Shown here: positions 1 through 8,316 of the stretch, piece by piece
Position numbering within the stretch: the first letter of the stretch is position 1
Layout: every line of letters begins with the position of its first letter
From: Rhizobium album
Lineage (GTDB): Bacteria; Pseudomonadota; Alphaproteobacteria; Rhizobiales; Rhizobiaceae
Length of the DNA: 64,000 bases
Direction: 5' to 3'
Assembly: GCF_003122325.1 (NCBI RefSeq)
Contig: NZ_QFBC01000002.1
Location: forward strand, 682,001-746,000
The notes under the pieces: generated by a model
What the model saw: the letters and a program-made list of their open reading frames with translations, nothing else
Databases searched by the model: none
What the model was told of the DNA's origin: nothing
Made by a program: the position numbers and the translations under genes

Positions 1-1
1 G

Positions 2-145
2 CCGGTGCTGGATGCGTTGCGCATCCCCTACCGCATCGTGCGCGAGGAAGAGGCGATCGAGCAGTCGATCGTCGATGCCTACAACTGGTCCTACAACGCC
101 TATTACCACTCCGCCATCGCGCTCGGGGGGAGCATCGTCCGATGA
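2..145 (+). CDS. C-terminal end of TPP-dependent decarboxylase, alpha (Pyr-type) subunit, truncated by window edge
   Basis: Only the last 47 codons are present; the start lies left of the window. The frame stays open from base 2 to TGA at 143-145, and that stop overlaps the next start in an ATGA arrangement. The visible residues include VLDALRIPYRIVREEEAIE and a Tyr-rich tail. By position it should be the N-terminal (pyrimidine-binding) half of a split sulfopyruvate/phosphonopyruvate-decarboxylase-like enzyme, because the next gene is a TPP-binding C-terminal half. That is inferred from the partner; the fragment alone is too short to assign. Confidence 0.6.
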   Translation, partial: PVLDALRIPYRIVREEEAIEQSIVDAYNWSYNAYYHSAIALGGSIVR

Positions 146-750
146 AACGTTTCGACTGCATGACGAAACTTGCCGCCAGGCTGAAGGACGAACTGGTCAT
201 CCTCTCCCTCGGCGCCAGCGTCGACGAATGGTACAATGCCGCGCCGCATATGCGCGCCGCCAGCCTGTTCCAGCAGCAGCTCGGCTGCGTCACGCCGCAG
301 GCCTTCGGCCTCGCCGCCGGCCTGCCGCACCGCCGCGTCGTCTCGCTCGACACCGATGGCGGCATGATGTTCAACCTCGGCATCCTGGCGACGCTCGGCA
401 ACGAGCAGCCGGAGAACCTGTTCACCGTCGTCTGGGACAACGAGTGTTACCAGTCCATCGGCGGCCCGCCGACCCACACCGCCTTCGGCCGCGTCGATAT
501 CGCCGCCATCGCCCGTGGCGCCGGTGTCGAGCATGCCTACACGGCGCGCACATTGGAGGAATTCGAGGCACATTGCGAAGCAGGCCTGAAGGCCGAGTTA
601 CCTTACATCGTCGTTGCCAAGGTGGCCGGCACGGTGCAGCCCGACATCAAGCGCAAGCATTCCGATGGCCGCGAGGACAAGTACATTTTCGTCCGCCATG
701 TCGAGGCAACGGAAGGTATCGTCATCATGGGGCCAAGTGAGCACAACTGA
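142..750 (+). CDS. TPP-binding decarboxylase beta subunit, sulfopyruvate/phosphonopyruvate decarboxylase-like
   Basis: A 202-residue protein of the TPP-enzyme C-terminal type (TPP_enzyme_C), the size of ComE-type subunits rather than a full-length decarboxylase. The pyrophosphate/Mg site is seen as SLDTDGGMMFNLGILATL followed by VVWDNECYQSIGG, a variant of the usual GDG-N30-N motif. It would decarboxylate a 2-oxo acid to an aldehyde together with the preceding alpha subunit, to which it is coupled by a 4-bp ATGA overlap. Its stop overlaps the next start by one base. The actual substrate (sulfopyruvate, phosphonopyruvate or another 2-oxo acid) cannot be read from sequence. The aldehyde dehydrogenase at the end of the operon is a plausible acceptor of its product. 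Confidence 0.75.
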   Translation: MKRFDCMTKLAARLKDELVILSLGASVDEWYNAAPHMRAASLFQQQLGCVTPQAFGLAAGLPHRRVVSLDTDGGMMFNLGILATLGNEQPENLFTVVWDNECYQSIGGPPTHTAFGRVDIAAIARGAGVEHAYTARTLEEFEAHCEAGLKAELPYIVVAKVAGTVQPDIKRKHSDGREDKYIFVRHVEATEGIVIMGPSEHN

Positions 751-2312
751 TGACCACACCCTTCATCCCCCAGCGCCCGCTCGAAAAGGCCTATGACTAC
801 ATCGTCGTCGGCAGCGGTTCCGGGGGCTGCGCCGTCGCCCGCCGGCTGATCGACGGTTGCGATGCCACCGTGCTGGTCATCGAAGCGGGCGAGCCCGGCA
901 TCGGGGTGACCGAGATCGACGATCCGGCCGCCTGGGTGCCGCTCGGCCGCAGCCACTACGACTGGGGTTACGATTACGCCCCGACGCCGCGCATCAACGG
1001 CCGCACCATCGGCATTCCGCGCGGCAAGGTGCTGGGCGGGTCGAGCGCCATCAACGCCATGATGTGGTATCGCGGCCACCGGATGGACTACGATGCCTGG
1101 CAGGCCGCCGGCTGCGACGGCTGGTCGTTCAAGGACGTACTGCCCTACTTCAAGCGCTGCGAAGACTGGGAGGGTGGAGAAACGGAATTCCGCGGTGCGG
1201 GCGGACCCTTGCGCATCGAGCGGCCTGCGGCTCTCCACCCGGTGGCGGAAGCCATGCTCGGCGGCTCGGCCGAACTCGGCATCCCCGTCATCGACGATCC
1301 CAACGGCGAGAGCAACGAGGGCGCCACGCCGGCGAATTTCAACATCTCCGCCGGCAAGCGCTGGACATCGGCGAAAGGATATCTCCATCCGATTCTCGAC
1401 AATGACCGCCTGACGGTGCTGACCGGCTCGCTCGCCATCGGCCTGACGGTCGAGAACGGCAGGGCGACGGCGGTGCGCCATCTGGTCGACGGCATCGCCC
1501 GCGAAACCCGCGCCACCTCCGGCATCGTTCTCGCCCTCGGCGCCATCGATACGCCGCGGCTGCTGATGCTCTCCGGCATCGGTGACCCCAAAGAATTGAA
1601 GCGGCTCGGCATCCCGGTCGTCGCTGCACTGCCGGGTGTCGGGCAGAACCTGCAGGATCATCCGCTGGTGCAGGCCTGCGTCTTCCGCGCCAAACAGCCG
1701 CTCGGGCCGGTGATCGGCAATGGCGGCGGTACGATGATCAACTGGAAATCCCGCGCCGGCCTGTCGCAACCCGACCTCCACGCCTTCCCGGTGCAGGGCA
1801 ACAGCGCCGAACCGCGCCTGCGCCAGCTCTACGACACGTCCGGCGACGTCTTTTCCATCGGCGCCGGGCTAATGCACTCCAAAAGCGCCGGATACCTGCG
1901 CCTGCTGAGCGGCGAGCCGCTCGGCCCGCTGGAAATCCAGCCGAATTACCTGGCCGAGCCGGAGGACCTCGATGCCCTCGTTTTTGCCGTCGAGACGGTG
2001 ATGGAACTGGCGACAACCCGGGCCTATGCCGAGCTGTTTGCCGGTTATGCCGCGCCCGACCGGCGGATGACCCGGCGGGAGACGATAGAGTTCATCCGCA
2101 ACGGCTGCTCCACCTTCTTCCACACCTGCGGCACCTGCGCCATGGGCAAGGGCGAGATGGCCGTAGTGGACAACCGGCTTAGCGTCCACGGCATCGAAGG
2201 ACTGAGCATCGCCGATGCCTCCGTTATACCGATCATTCCCACCTGCAACACCCATGCGCCGGCAACGATGATCGGCGAGCGCGCCGCGGCCTTCCTCCTC
2301 GGTTCGGCCTGA
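750..2312 (+). CDS. GMC family FAD-dependent oxidoreductase (choline/alcohol dehydrogenase-like)
   Basis: A 520-residue glucose-methanol-choline oxidoreductase. The Rossmann motif VVGSGSGGCAVARRL lies at residues 19-33, followed by the FAD ribose-binding Glu in VIEAGEPG. The GMC signature GKVLGGSSAINAMMWYRGH is at about 92-110, and the C-terminal catalytic block has STFFHTCGTCAMGKG and NTHAPATMIGERAA. The family oxidises primary alcohols or sugars to aldehydes or lactones. The start ATG overlaps the previous stop (TGATG), so translation is coupled. The long GMC family does not allow a substrate call; choline dehydrogenase is only the closest general type. Confidence 0.88.
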   Translation: MTTPFIPQRPLEKAYDYIVVGSGSGGCAVARRLIDGCDATVLVIEAGEPGIGVTEIDDPAAWVPLGRSHYDWGYDYAPTPRINGRTIGIPRGKVLGGSSAINAMMWYRGHRMDYDAWQAAGCDGWSFKDVLPYFKRCEDWEGGETEFRGAGGPLRIERPAALHPVAEAMLGGSAELGIPVIDDPNGESNEGATPANFNISAGKRWTSAKGYLHPILDNDRLTVLTGSLAIGLTVENGRATAVRHLVDGIARETRATSGIVLALGAIDTPRLLMLSGIGDPKELKRLGIPVVAALPGVGQNLQDHPLVQACVFRAKQPLGPVIGNGGGTMINWKSRAGLSQPDLHAFPVQGNSAEPRLRQLYDTSGDVFSIGAGLMHSKSAGYLRLLSGEPLGPLEIQPNYLAEPEDLDALVFAVETVMELATTRAYAELFAGYAAPDRRMTRRETIEFIRNGCSTFFHTCGTCAMGKGEMAVVDNRLSVHGIEGLSIADASVIPIIPTCNTHAPATMIGERAAAFLLGSA

Positions 2313-2355
2313 GAATTGCATGTCCAACGACAAAACACGGGGACCGTAAACGGCC

Positions 2356-3735
2356 ATGACCGAAACGACAAAAATCATCGCCGGGGATGCGCTGCTGACC
2401 ATGGATGCCGGCAACCGCGTCATCGCCGACGGCGCAGTCCTGATCGAAGCCGGCCGCATCGCCGCCGTGGGCACGCTCGCCGAACTGACGGTCGCGCATC
2501 CCACCGTTGCCGTCCACAAGACGGCCGACACGGTGCTGATGCCCGGCCTCGTCAATGCCCATGCCCATTCCGGTTTCTTGCGCGGCACCGCCGAACATCT
2601 GCCGGTCTGGGATTGGCTGACGCTGCACATCAACCCGATGCACCGCATGCTGCAGCCGCACGAGGCCGAGGCCGCCTCGTGGCTGTGTTATGCCGAGTCG
2701 CTGCTTTCGGGCACCACGACCGTCGTCGACATGTGGCGCTACATGGAGGGCAGCGCCAAAGTGGCGGAGGCGATCGGCAGCCGGCTCGTCGCCGTGCCCT
2801 ATGTCGGCGAACATCCCGATTACGACTATTTCGATACGCTCGACATGAACGAGGCGCTGATCGAAAGCTGGCACCGCAAGGCCGATGGCCGCGTCAACGT
2901 CTGGGTCGGCCTGGAACACCTGTTTTATGCCGACGAGGCCGGCCAGCGCCGCGCCATCGACATGGCGAAGAAACATAAGACCGGTTTCCATACGCATTGC
3001 AGCGAGGCGGAAATCGAGGTCGCCGAATTCCTGAAGCGCTTCGGCAAGCGGCCGATGTTTGCGCTCGAAGAACTGGGCTTCTTCGAAACACCGTTGGCGA
3101 TGATCGCTCACGGCGTATGGATCGATCCCTCCGAGATCGAGATGATCTCGACATACAATGTCTCGGTCGCCCACAATCCGGTCAGCAACATGAAGCTCGC
3201 AAGCGGCATCGCTCTGGTCGACGACATGATCAAGGCCGGCGTCGCCGTCGGCATCGGCACGGATGGCGAGAAGGAAAACAACAATTTCGACATGTTCGAG
3301 GAGATGAAGGTCGCCTCGCTGCTCGGCAAGCTGAAGGACCGCGACGCCGCCGCCATGGACAGCTGGCAGGTGTTGCGCATGGCGACTATCCTCGGCGCGA
3401 AGGCGATCGGCCTCGACCATGAGATCGGTTCGCTGGAGGTCGGCAAGCGGGCCGATATCATCGCCGTGCGCTGCGATACGCCGCGCATGACGCCGTTCTT
3501 CGCCGATGGCCCCTATTTCAACCTGCAGCACAATCTGGTGCATGCCGTGCGCGGCAGCGATGTCGCCATGACCATGGTCGACGGCAAGGTGCTGGTCGAG
3601 GACGGCGTGCTGAAGACTGCCGACATCAAGGTGATCATCGCCGAGATCCACCGCGTCGCCCCCGGCCTCTTCGCCCGCCGTGCCGACTGGCTTGCGCAAA
3701 ACCGGGGCGGCACGATGCAGTGGACCAAGGCGTAA
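2356..3735 (+). CDS. Amidohydrolase of the ATZ/TRZ (chlorohydrolase/aminohydrolase) type
   Basis: 459 residues, the usual length for ATZ/TRZ-family amidohydrolases. Metal ligands are visible: H69 and H71 in NAHAHSG, H214 in GFHTHCSE (with E217), H252 in IAHGVW and D303 in GTDGEKENNNFD. These fit a mononuclear subtype III site that hydrolyses C-N or C-Cl bonds on N-heterocycles (guanine deaminase, N-ethylammeline chlorohydrolase and S-adenosylhomocysteine deaminase are family members). It sits 43 bp after the GMC gene and 17 bp before the oxygenase-like gene. A deaminase beside a molybdenum hydroxylase suggests an aminated N-heterocycle as substrate, but this is inference from context. Confidence 0.85.
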   Translation: MTETTKIIAGDALLTMDAGNRVIADGAVLIEAGRIAAVGTLAELTVAHPTVAVHKTADTVLMPGLVNAHAHSGFLRGTAEHLPVWDWLTLHINPMHRMLQPHEAEAASWLCYAESLLSGTTTVVDMWRYMEGSAKVAEAIGSRLVAVPYVGEHPDYDYFDTLDMNEALIESWHRKADGRVNVWVGLEHLFYADEAGQRRAIDMAKKHKTGFHTHCSEAEIEVAEFLKRFGKRPMFALEELGFFETPLAMIAHGVWIDPSEIEMISTYNVSVAHNPVSNMKLASGIALVDDMIKAGVAVGIGTDGEKENNNFDMFEEMKVASLLGKLKDRDAAAMDSWQVLRMATILGAKAIGLDHEIGSLEVGKRADIIAVRCDTPRMTPFFADGPYFNLQHNLVHAVRGSDVAMTMVDGKVLVEDGVLKTADIKVIIAEIHRVAPGLFARRADWLAQNRGGTMQWTKA

Positions 3736-3752
3736 CCAGGGAGACGACAGGG

Positions 3753-4622
3753 ATGGCGAAGACTACCGATCAGGCGGCGCTCAACGAATGGTATGCGGTC
3801 GAAACCGCCGCAGACGTCACCGCGCGCCCCGTCCGCACCCGCCTTCTCGGGCAGGACATCGAGCTTTACCGCAACGAGGCCGGCGAGCCGGTGGTGCGCG
3901 AAATGCTCTCCAACGGTTCTTATGGTCTCCCCCGGCCGGCACAGGAAAGATACGGCTGCATCTGGACGACGCTCGGCACGCCGAACAAGGATATCTTCGA
4001 GATATCGGAAGCCGCCGAAAGCGACCGCCGCTTCGTGCCCTGCGGCTGGGTGAAGATGCGCGCCTCCGGCCTGCGCGTCGTCGAAAACTTCCTCGACATG
4101 GCGCATTTCCCCTTCGTCCATACCGATATCCTCGGCTCCGAACCACATACCGAGGTGCCGGCCTATCTCAGCGAGATCCGCCGCGATGTCGACGAGGTCT
4201 GGGCGACCAACTGCACCTTCTTCCAGCCGCGCATCGCCGCCACCGAAAGCGAAGGCGCCTTCGTGCACCTGACCTACCGCGTGCCCAACCCCTTCGTGGT
4301 GATGCTGTACCGCGTCTGTCCGACGGCGCCGGAGCGGCTGGATGCCATTGCGCTGTTCATCCAGCCGATCGAGGAGGATCTCTGCCGTGCCCAGCCGGTG
4401 ATGTATCTCGTCGACCGGGAATCGAGCCATGCCAGCCTCTTGCGTTTCGAGCAGGTGATCTTCTTGCAGGACCGCATCATCGTTGAAAACCAGCGCCCGC
4501 TGCTGCTGCCGCTCGAACCGCGGGCGGAAATCCCGACGCGCGCCGACTCCTCGTCGATCGCCTATCGCCGCTGGCTGAAGGAAAAGGGCGTGCGCTTCGG
4601 CACGACGGCAGGGGCGGCCTGA
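3753..4622 (+). CDS. Rieske-less aromatic ring-hydroxylating oxygenase alpha subunit (catalytic Fe domain only)
   Basis: 289 residues, against roughly 340-350 for VanA/NdmA-type alpha subunits. The N-terminal strand WYAVETAADVTARPVRTRLL (13-32) and the catalytic domain are present, but the CxH and CxxH ligands of the 2Fe-2S Rieske cluster are missing: residue 48 runs straight to SNGSYGLPRPAQERYGCIW at 53-71. The mononuclear iron site is intact as ENFLDMAHFPFVH, giving D115, H118 and H123, with D240 in LQDRIIVENQ as likely carboxylate ligand. The family C-terminus SSIAYRRWLKE is present. ATG 3753 follows a purine-rich site after the previous stop; an upstream in-frame GTG-like start would overlap that gene. 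NdmC of caffeine demethylation is a known Rieske-less case whose Rieske centre is supplied in trans. Confidence 0.83.
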   Translation: MAKTTDQAALNEWYAVETAADVTARPVRTRLLGQDIELYRNEAGEPVVREMLSNGSYGLPRPAQERYGCIWTTLGTPNKDIFEISEAAESDRRFVPCGWVKMRASGLRVVENFLDMAHFPFVHTDILGSEPHTEVPAYLSEIRRDVDEVWATNCTFFQPRIAATESEGAFVHLTYRVPNPFVVMLYRVCPTAPERLDAIALFIQPIEEDLCRAQPVMYLVDRESSHASLLRFEQVIFLQDRIIVENQRPLLLPLEPRAEIPTRADSSSIAYRRWLKEKGVRFGTTAGAA

Positions 4623-7600
4623 TGGCGGAGGAGCCGGCGCTATCCGTCCTCCACCCGGCATCGCTCGTCGATGCCGTGGCGATGGTTCGGGACGAGGCGA
4701 CCGGTACTCGCCGTTATGCCGCCGGCGCGACAGCCATCCAGCTGGAATGGGCACGCGGCCTGGCAAAACCTTCCGCGCTGGTCGATCTCGGCCACATTCC
4801 CGGGCTTGCCGGCATCACCGCCGAACAGGGATATCTCGGCATCGGCGCTTCGACGCCGCTGGCCTCGCTGGTCACCGACCGCCGGATCCGCGCGGCATCG
4901 CCACTGCTCGCGGCGGCAGCACGCACCGTGGCCGGACCCGCCGTGCGCAATCTCGGCACCATCGGCGGCAATGTCGCCGGCCGCACCGGCTGCCTGCTGC
5001 CGCCCTTGCTTGCGCTGAATGCCGAACTGGATATTTTTGGCCGCAACGGGCCTTTTCGCGAAGAACTTGCAGATTGGCTCGGGCGTACAGCGGATAAGGC
5101 GGACATCATCACCGCCATCCGCCTGCCGGCGATGACGGCGGAGTGCCGCTGGACACAACGCAAGATCGGGCTGCGGGCAGCCTTCACCCCCAGTATCATC
5201 GGCGTGGCCGGTATCCTCGACATCGACGGCGACAGGATTTTGGCGGCGCGCCTTGCGGTCGGCGGCGGCATCGTCCGCCCGATGCGTCTGCGTGCCGTCG
5301 AAACATCCCTTGCCGGGCAATCGCTTGCGGCCTGCGACTGGCAAAAACTCCGGCACGACCTGTTCTGCGCCATCGAAGCGCCGGACGACGATTTCCGCAG
5401 CGGCCGCTACCGTCGCACGGTTGCCGCCAATGCCCTGGCCTGCGGTCTTGCCGGCGCCTTGCCGAAATCAGCAGAGATGCCAGGACATCACAGCCCTTCC
5501 GCCGCTTCTTCTCTCGCTCCTCCCCTCCCCGGGGAAATCCGGCTCGCGCGCGAGGAACAGCAGGCACGGTGGTTTACACGCCCCGACCTGCCGCCGAAAG
5601 TGAACGGCACCTTCGCTTATCTCACCGATCACCGGGCTCCGGACATGCTGGTCGGCCGCATCCTGCGCGCCGGCGTTCCGCATGCCAGCATCCTTGCCAT
5701 CGACACACGCGCCGCGGAAGCCCTTCCTGGCGTTGTCGCCGTCGTTACCCATCGCGACGTACCGGGGGAAAATGCCTTCGGCATCGTCGTGCAGGATCAG
5801 CCGGCTTTCTGCGGCGACAAGGTGCGGTATGTCGGCGATGCCGTTGCCGCGGTAGCAGCAATCGATGCGGCCACGGCGGAACGGGCGCTGGCATTGATAA
5901 AGGTGGACTATGAAACACTTCCCGTCGTCACCACGCCGGAACAGGCATTGGCGGATGACGCGCCCGCCATTCATGCGACCGGCAACCTGCAGCGTATCCT
6001 GCATTTTTCGCGTGGCGACATCGAGACCGGTTTTGCGGCGGCGGCGCATGTCGTCGAGGACACCTATGTCACGCCCCGCCAGATGCATGGCTTCATGGAA
6101 ACCGAGGGCGGGCATGCCCGCATCGAGCCGGATGGTTCGCTTGCCGTTTTCGTCGGTGGCCAGCACGGCTCGCGCGACCGGCTGCAACTCTCCCGCATCC
6201 TCGCCATGCCGGAAGACAGGATCCGGGTGGTGACCAGCCCGACCGGCGGCGCCTTCGGCGGCAAGGACGAGCTGACGGTGCAGCCGGCGCTGGCGCTTCT
6301 GGCCATCAAATCCGGCCGACCGGTGCGCCTGCAGCTCAGCCGCGCCGAATCGGTTCTCGCCGGCACCAAGCGCAACCCGATGACCATCCGCATGCGCACC
6401 GCCTGCGATGCCGACGGACGGCTGCTGGCGCAGGAGGTCGACGTGCTGGCCGACGCCGGCGCCTATGCCTCGCTCGGCCCCGGCGTGCTGGAAACGGCGC
6501 TGGAACATGCCGGCGGCCCCTATGTCATCGACAATGTCTCGACCCGCGGCCGGCTTGCCTACACCAACAACGGCACCTGCGGCGCCTTTCGCGGTTTCGG
6601 CGCCAACCAGATGACCTATGCGCTGGAATGCCAGATGGATCGCCTCGCCGAACGCTGCGGCCTGACGCCGGTGGAGATCCGCCGCCGCAACCTCAAGCCG
6701 GTCGGTGCGCCGGGTTATCTCGGCCAGGACGTCGCGCCTTCCGAACGGCTGACCGAAATGCTGCTGGCGGCGGAAACCAGCCCGCTCTGGCGACAGCCGC
6801 GCGGCCTTTCCGCCGACGGCACCGAGATCGTCGGCATCGGCATGGCTATGAACTACCAGGGCAACGGCCTCGGCTCGCTGGTGCCGGATCCGGCCGGCGG
6901 ACGGTTGTCGCTTTCAGGCGACGGCACGATCGAGGCAGCCTACGGGCTCGACGAGATGGGCCAGGGATTGCTCGTCACCATCCAGTCCGCGGTCTCGACG
7001 GAGCTCGGCTGCGGTCGCAACGACATCCGGCCAGTGACCGGCGACACGGCGCTGGCTCCGGAATCCGGCTCGACCACCGCCTCGCGCGGCACCTTCGTCG
7101 TCTGGAAATCGGCGCAGATGGCCGCGCCGCAATTCGCACGGGCAATCTGCGAAGCTGCGGCCGGGCTGCTTGCGCGGAACGCAAACGACCTGCGCCTTGC
7201 ACCCGGCGGCATCGCCGAACGGCTGAGCAACAGCGGCGATTTGCTGATGACCTACACGCAACTGGCCGCGGCGCTTCCACCGGAAGAGCGTCCAAGCGTC
7301 ACCGTCGCTTATGAATTCCCGAAGAACAGTTATACAGAGGGCAATGCCCGCTACATCTTCGCCTTCGGCGCCTGCCTGGCGCGGGTGGCCGTCAACCGCC
7401 TGACGGGCCAGGTGCGCGTGCTCGACCTGGTGCAGCACACGGCCGCCGGCCCGGTGATGGATGTCGCCGCCTATCTCGGCCAGATGGAGGGCGGAGCGGT
7501 GCAGGGAATCGGCTTCACGCTCAGCGAAGATGCGGTGATGAAAGAGGGCCGCTATATCACTGCCAATCTCGACACCTACATGCTGCCCGGCATTGCCGAC

Positions 7601-7801
7601 ACGCCGCAGACTATGCGCATCCATGCGCTGGGAGGGTTGGATGCGGGCGACGATTTCGGCCCGCGCGGCGCCGGAGAGCTAGGCATCGGCGCGGTGACGC
7701 CGGCCATCGCCAATGCCGTGGCCGATGCCATCGGCTACCGGCCGCCGATGTCGCCTTTCTCACCGGAAGCGGTTCTTGATGCCATGGAGGCCATGCCTTG
7801 A
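4622..7801 (+). CDS. Fused FAD (CoxM-like) and molybdopterin (CoxL/XdhB-like) subunits of a xanthine-dehydrogenase-family hydroxylase
   Basis: 1059 residues. Residues 1 to about 280 are a CoxM/FAD_binding_5 domain (GATAIQLEWARG, TVAGPAVRNLGTIGGNVAGR). A Pro/Ser/His-rich linker spans about 285-320. From about 322 (PPKVNGTFAYLTDHRAP) to the end it is the Ald_Xan_dh_C and MoCoBD domains, with GGAFGGKDELTVQPALALL and the catalytic-Glu block GPRGAGELGIGAVTPAIANAV near 1015. These subunits are normally separate genes or are fused with the 2Fe-2S part first; here FAD and Mo parts are fused and the 2Fe-2S subunit follows alone. The enzyme would hydroxylate an electron-poor C-H, typically of an N-heterocycle or aldehyde. 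The start overlaps the previous stop by one base and the stop overlaps the next gene. Confidence 0.85.
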   Translation: MAEEPALSVLHPASLVDAVAMVRDEATGTRRYAAGATAIQLEWARGLAKPSALVDLGHIPGLAGITAEQGYLGIGASTPLASLVTDRRIRAASPLLAAAARTVAGPAVRNLGTIGGNVAGRTGCLLPPLLALNAELDIFGRNGPFREELADWLGRTADKADIITAIRLPAMTAECRWTQRKIGLRAAFTPSIIGVAGILDIDGDRILAARLAVGGGIVRPMRLRAVETSLAGQSLAACDWQKLRHDLFCAIEAPDDDFRSGRYRRTVAANALACGLAGALPKSAEMPGHHSPSAASSLAPPLPGEIRLAREEQQARWFTRPDLPPKVNGTFAYLTDHRAPDMLVGRILRAGVPHASILAIDTRAAEALPGVVAVVTHRDVPGENAFGIVVQDQPAFCGDKVRYVGDAVAAVAAIDAATAERALALIKVDYETLPVVTTPEQALADDAPAIHATGNLQRILHFSRGDIETGFAAAAHVVEDTYVTPRQMHGFMETEGGHARIEPDGSLAVFVGGQHGSRDRLQLSRILAMPEDRIRVVTSPTGGAFGGKDELTVQPALALLAIKSGRPVRLQLSRAESVLAGTKRNPMTIRMRTACDADGRLLAQEVDVLADAGAYASLGPGVLETALEHAGGPYVIDNVSTRGRLAYTNNGTCGAFRGFGANQMTYALECQMDRLAERCGLTPVEIRRRNLKPVGAPGYLGQDVAPSERLTEMLLAAETSPLWRQPRGLSADGTEIVGIGMAMNYQGNGLGSLVPDPAGGRLSLSGDGTIEAAYGLDEMGQGLLVTIQSAVSTELGCGRNDIRPVTGDTALAPESGSTTASRGTFVVWKSAQMAAPQFARAICEAAAGLLARNANDLRLAPGGIAERLSNSGDLLMTYTQLAAALPPEERPSVTVAYEFPKNSYTEGNARYIFAFGACLARVAVNRLTGQVRVLDLVQHTAAGPVMDVAAYLGQMEGGAVQGIGFTLSEDAVMKEGRYITANLDTYMLPGIADTPQTMRIHALGGLDAGDDFGPRGAGELGIGAVTPAIANAVADAIGYRPPMSPFSPEAVLDAMEAMP

Positions 7802-8316
7802 CGATGATGCCGACCATTCCGGTGACCTTCCGCCTCAACGGCATGCCACAGGCCTGTATGGCAAAACCCGAAACGCGGCTTTCCGAAATCCTGCGCGACC
7901 ATCTTGGCCAATCGGCCTCGAAAACCGCCTGCGGCATCGGCCGCTGCGGCGCCTGTACCGTACTGAAGGATAGCGTGCCGGTGAATGCCTGCCTGGTCAT
8001 GGCCTGGCAGGTCGGCGGCAGCGACATCGTCAGCCCGGAGGGGCTCGACGCCTTTCCGGAAACCCGCTTCATCCGGCAAGGCCTGGTGGAGGAGGCCGCC
8101 TTTCAATGCGGTTATTGCGCCCCGGGTTTCGTCGTGGCGCTGACGGCGCTGCTACGCGACAACCCCCATGCCGGCGAGGCGGATATCCGCGCCGCGCTGG
8201 AAGGCAATCTCTGTCGCTGCACCGGTTATCATTCGATCATTCGCGGCGCCCTGCGGGCCGCCGGCCTGCTGCAGCAGGCACACCAACAGGCCGCCCAGGC
8301 CGGGAGACCGACATGA
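7798..8316 (+). CDS. 2Fe-2S subunit of the molybdenum hydroxylase (CoxS/XdhA-like)
   Basis: 172 residues with both expected cluster motifs: the plant-ferredoxin type cluster in CGIGRCGACTVL with a downstream Cys in NACLVMAW, and the second cluster in QCGYCAPGF plus NLCRCTGYHS. It transfers electrons from the molybdenum centre to FAD in the partner at 4622-7801. The given start is a TTG overlapping the previous TGA by four bases; ATG codons at 7804 and 7807 are equally possible and cost two or three residues. The stop overlaps the next ATG (ATGA). The C-terminus carries an extra Gln/Ala-rich tail. Confidence 0.9.
   Translation: MTMMPTIPVTFRLNGMPQACMAKPETRLSEILRDHLGQSASKTACGIGRCGACTVLKDSVPVNACLVMAWQVGGSDIVSPEGLDAFPETRFIRQGLVEEAAFQCGYCAPGFVVALTALLRDNPHAGEADIRAALEGNLCRCTGYHSIIRGALRAAGLLQQAHQQAAQAGRPT

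Noticed and set aside
5476-5590. Possible frameshift or sequencing error creating the FAD-Mo fusion
   Set aside because: The frame is open without change and the linker composition is plausible, so the fusion is kept as real, with the caveat stated in the findings.
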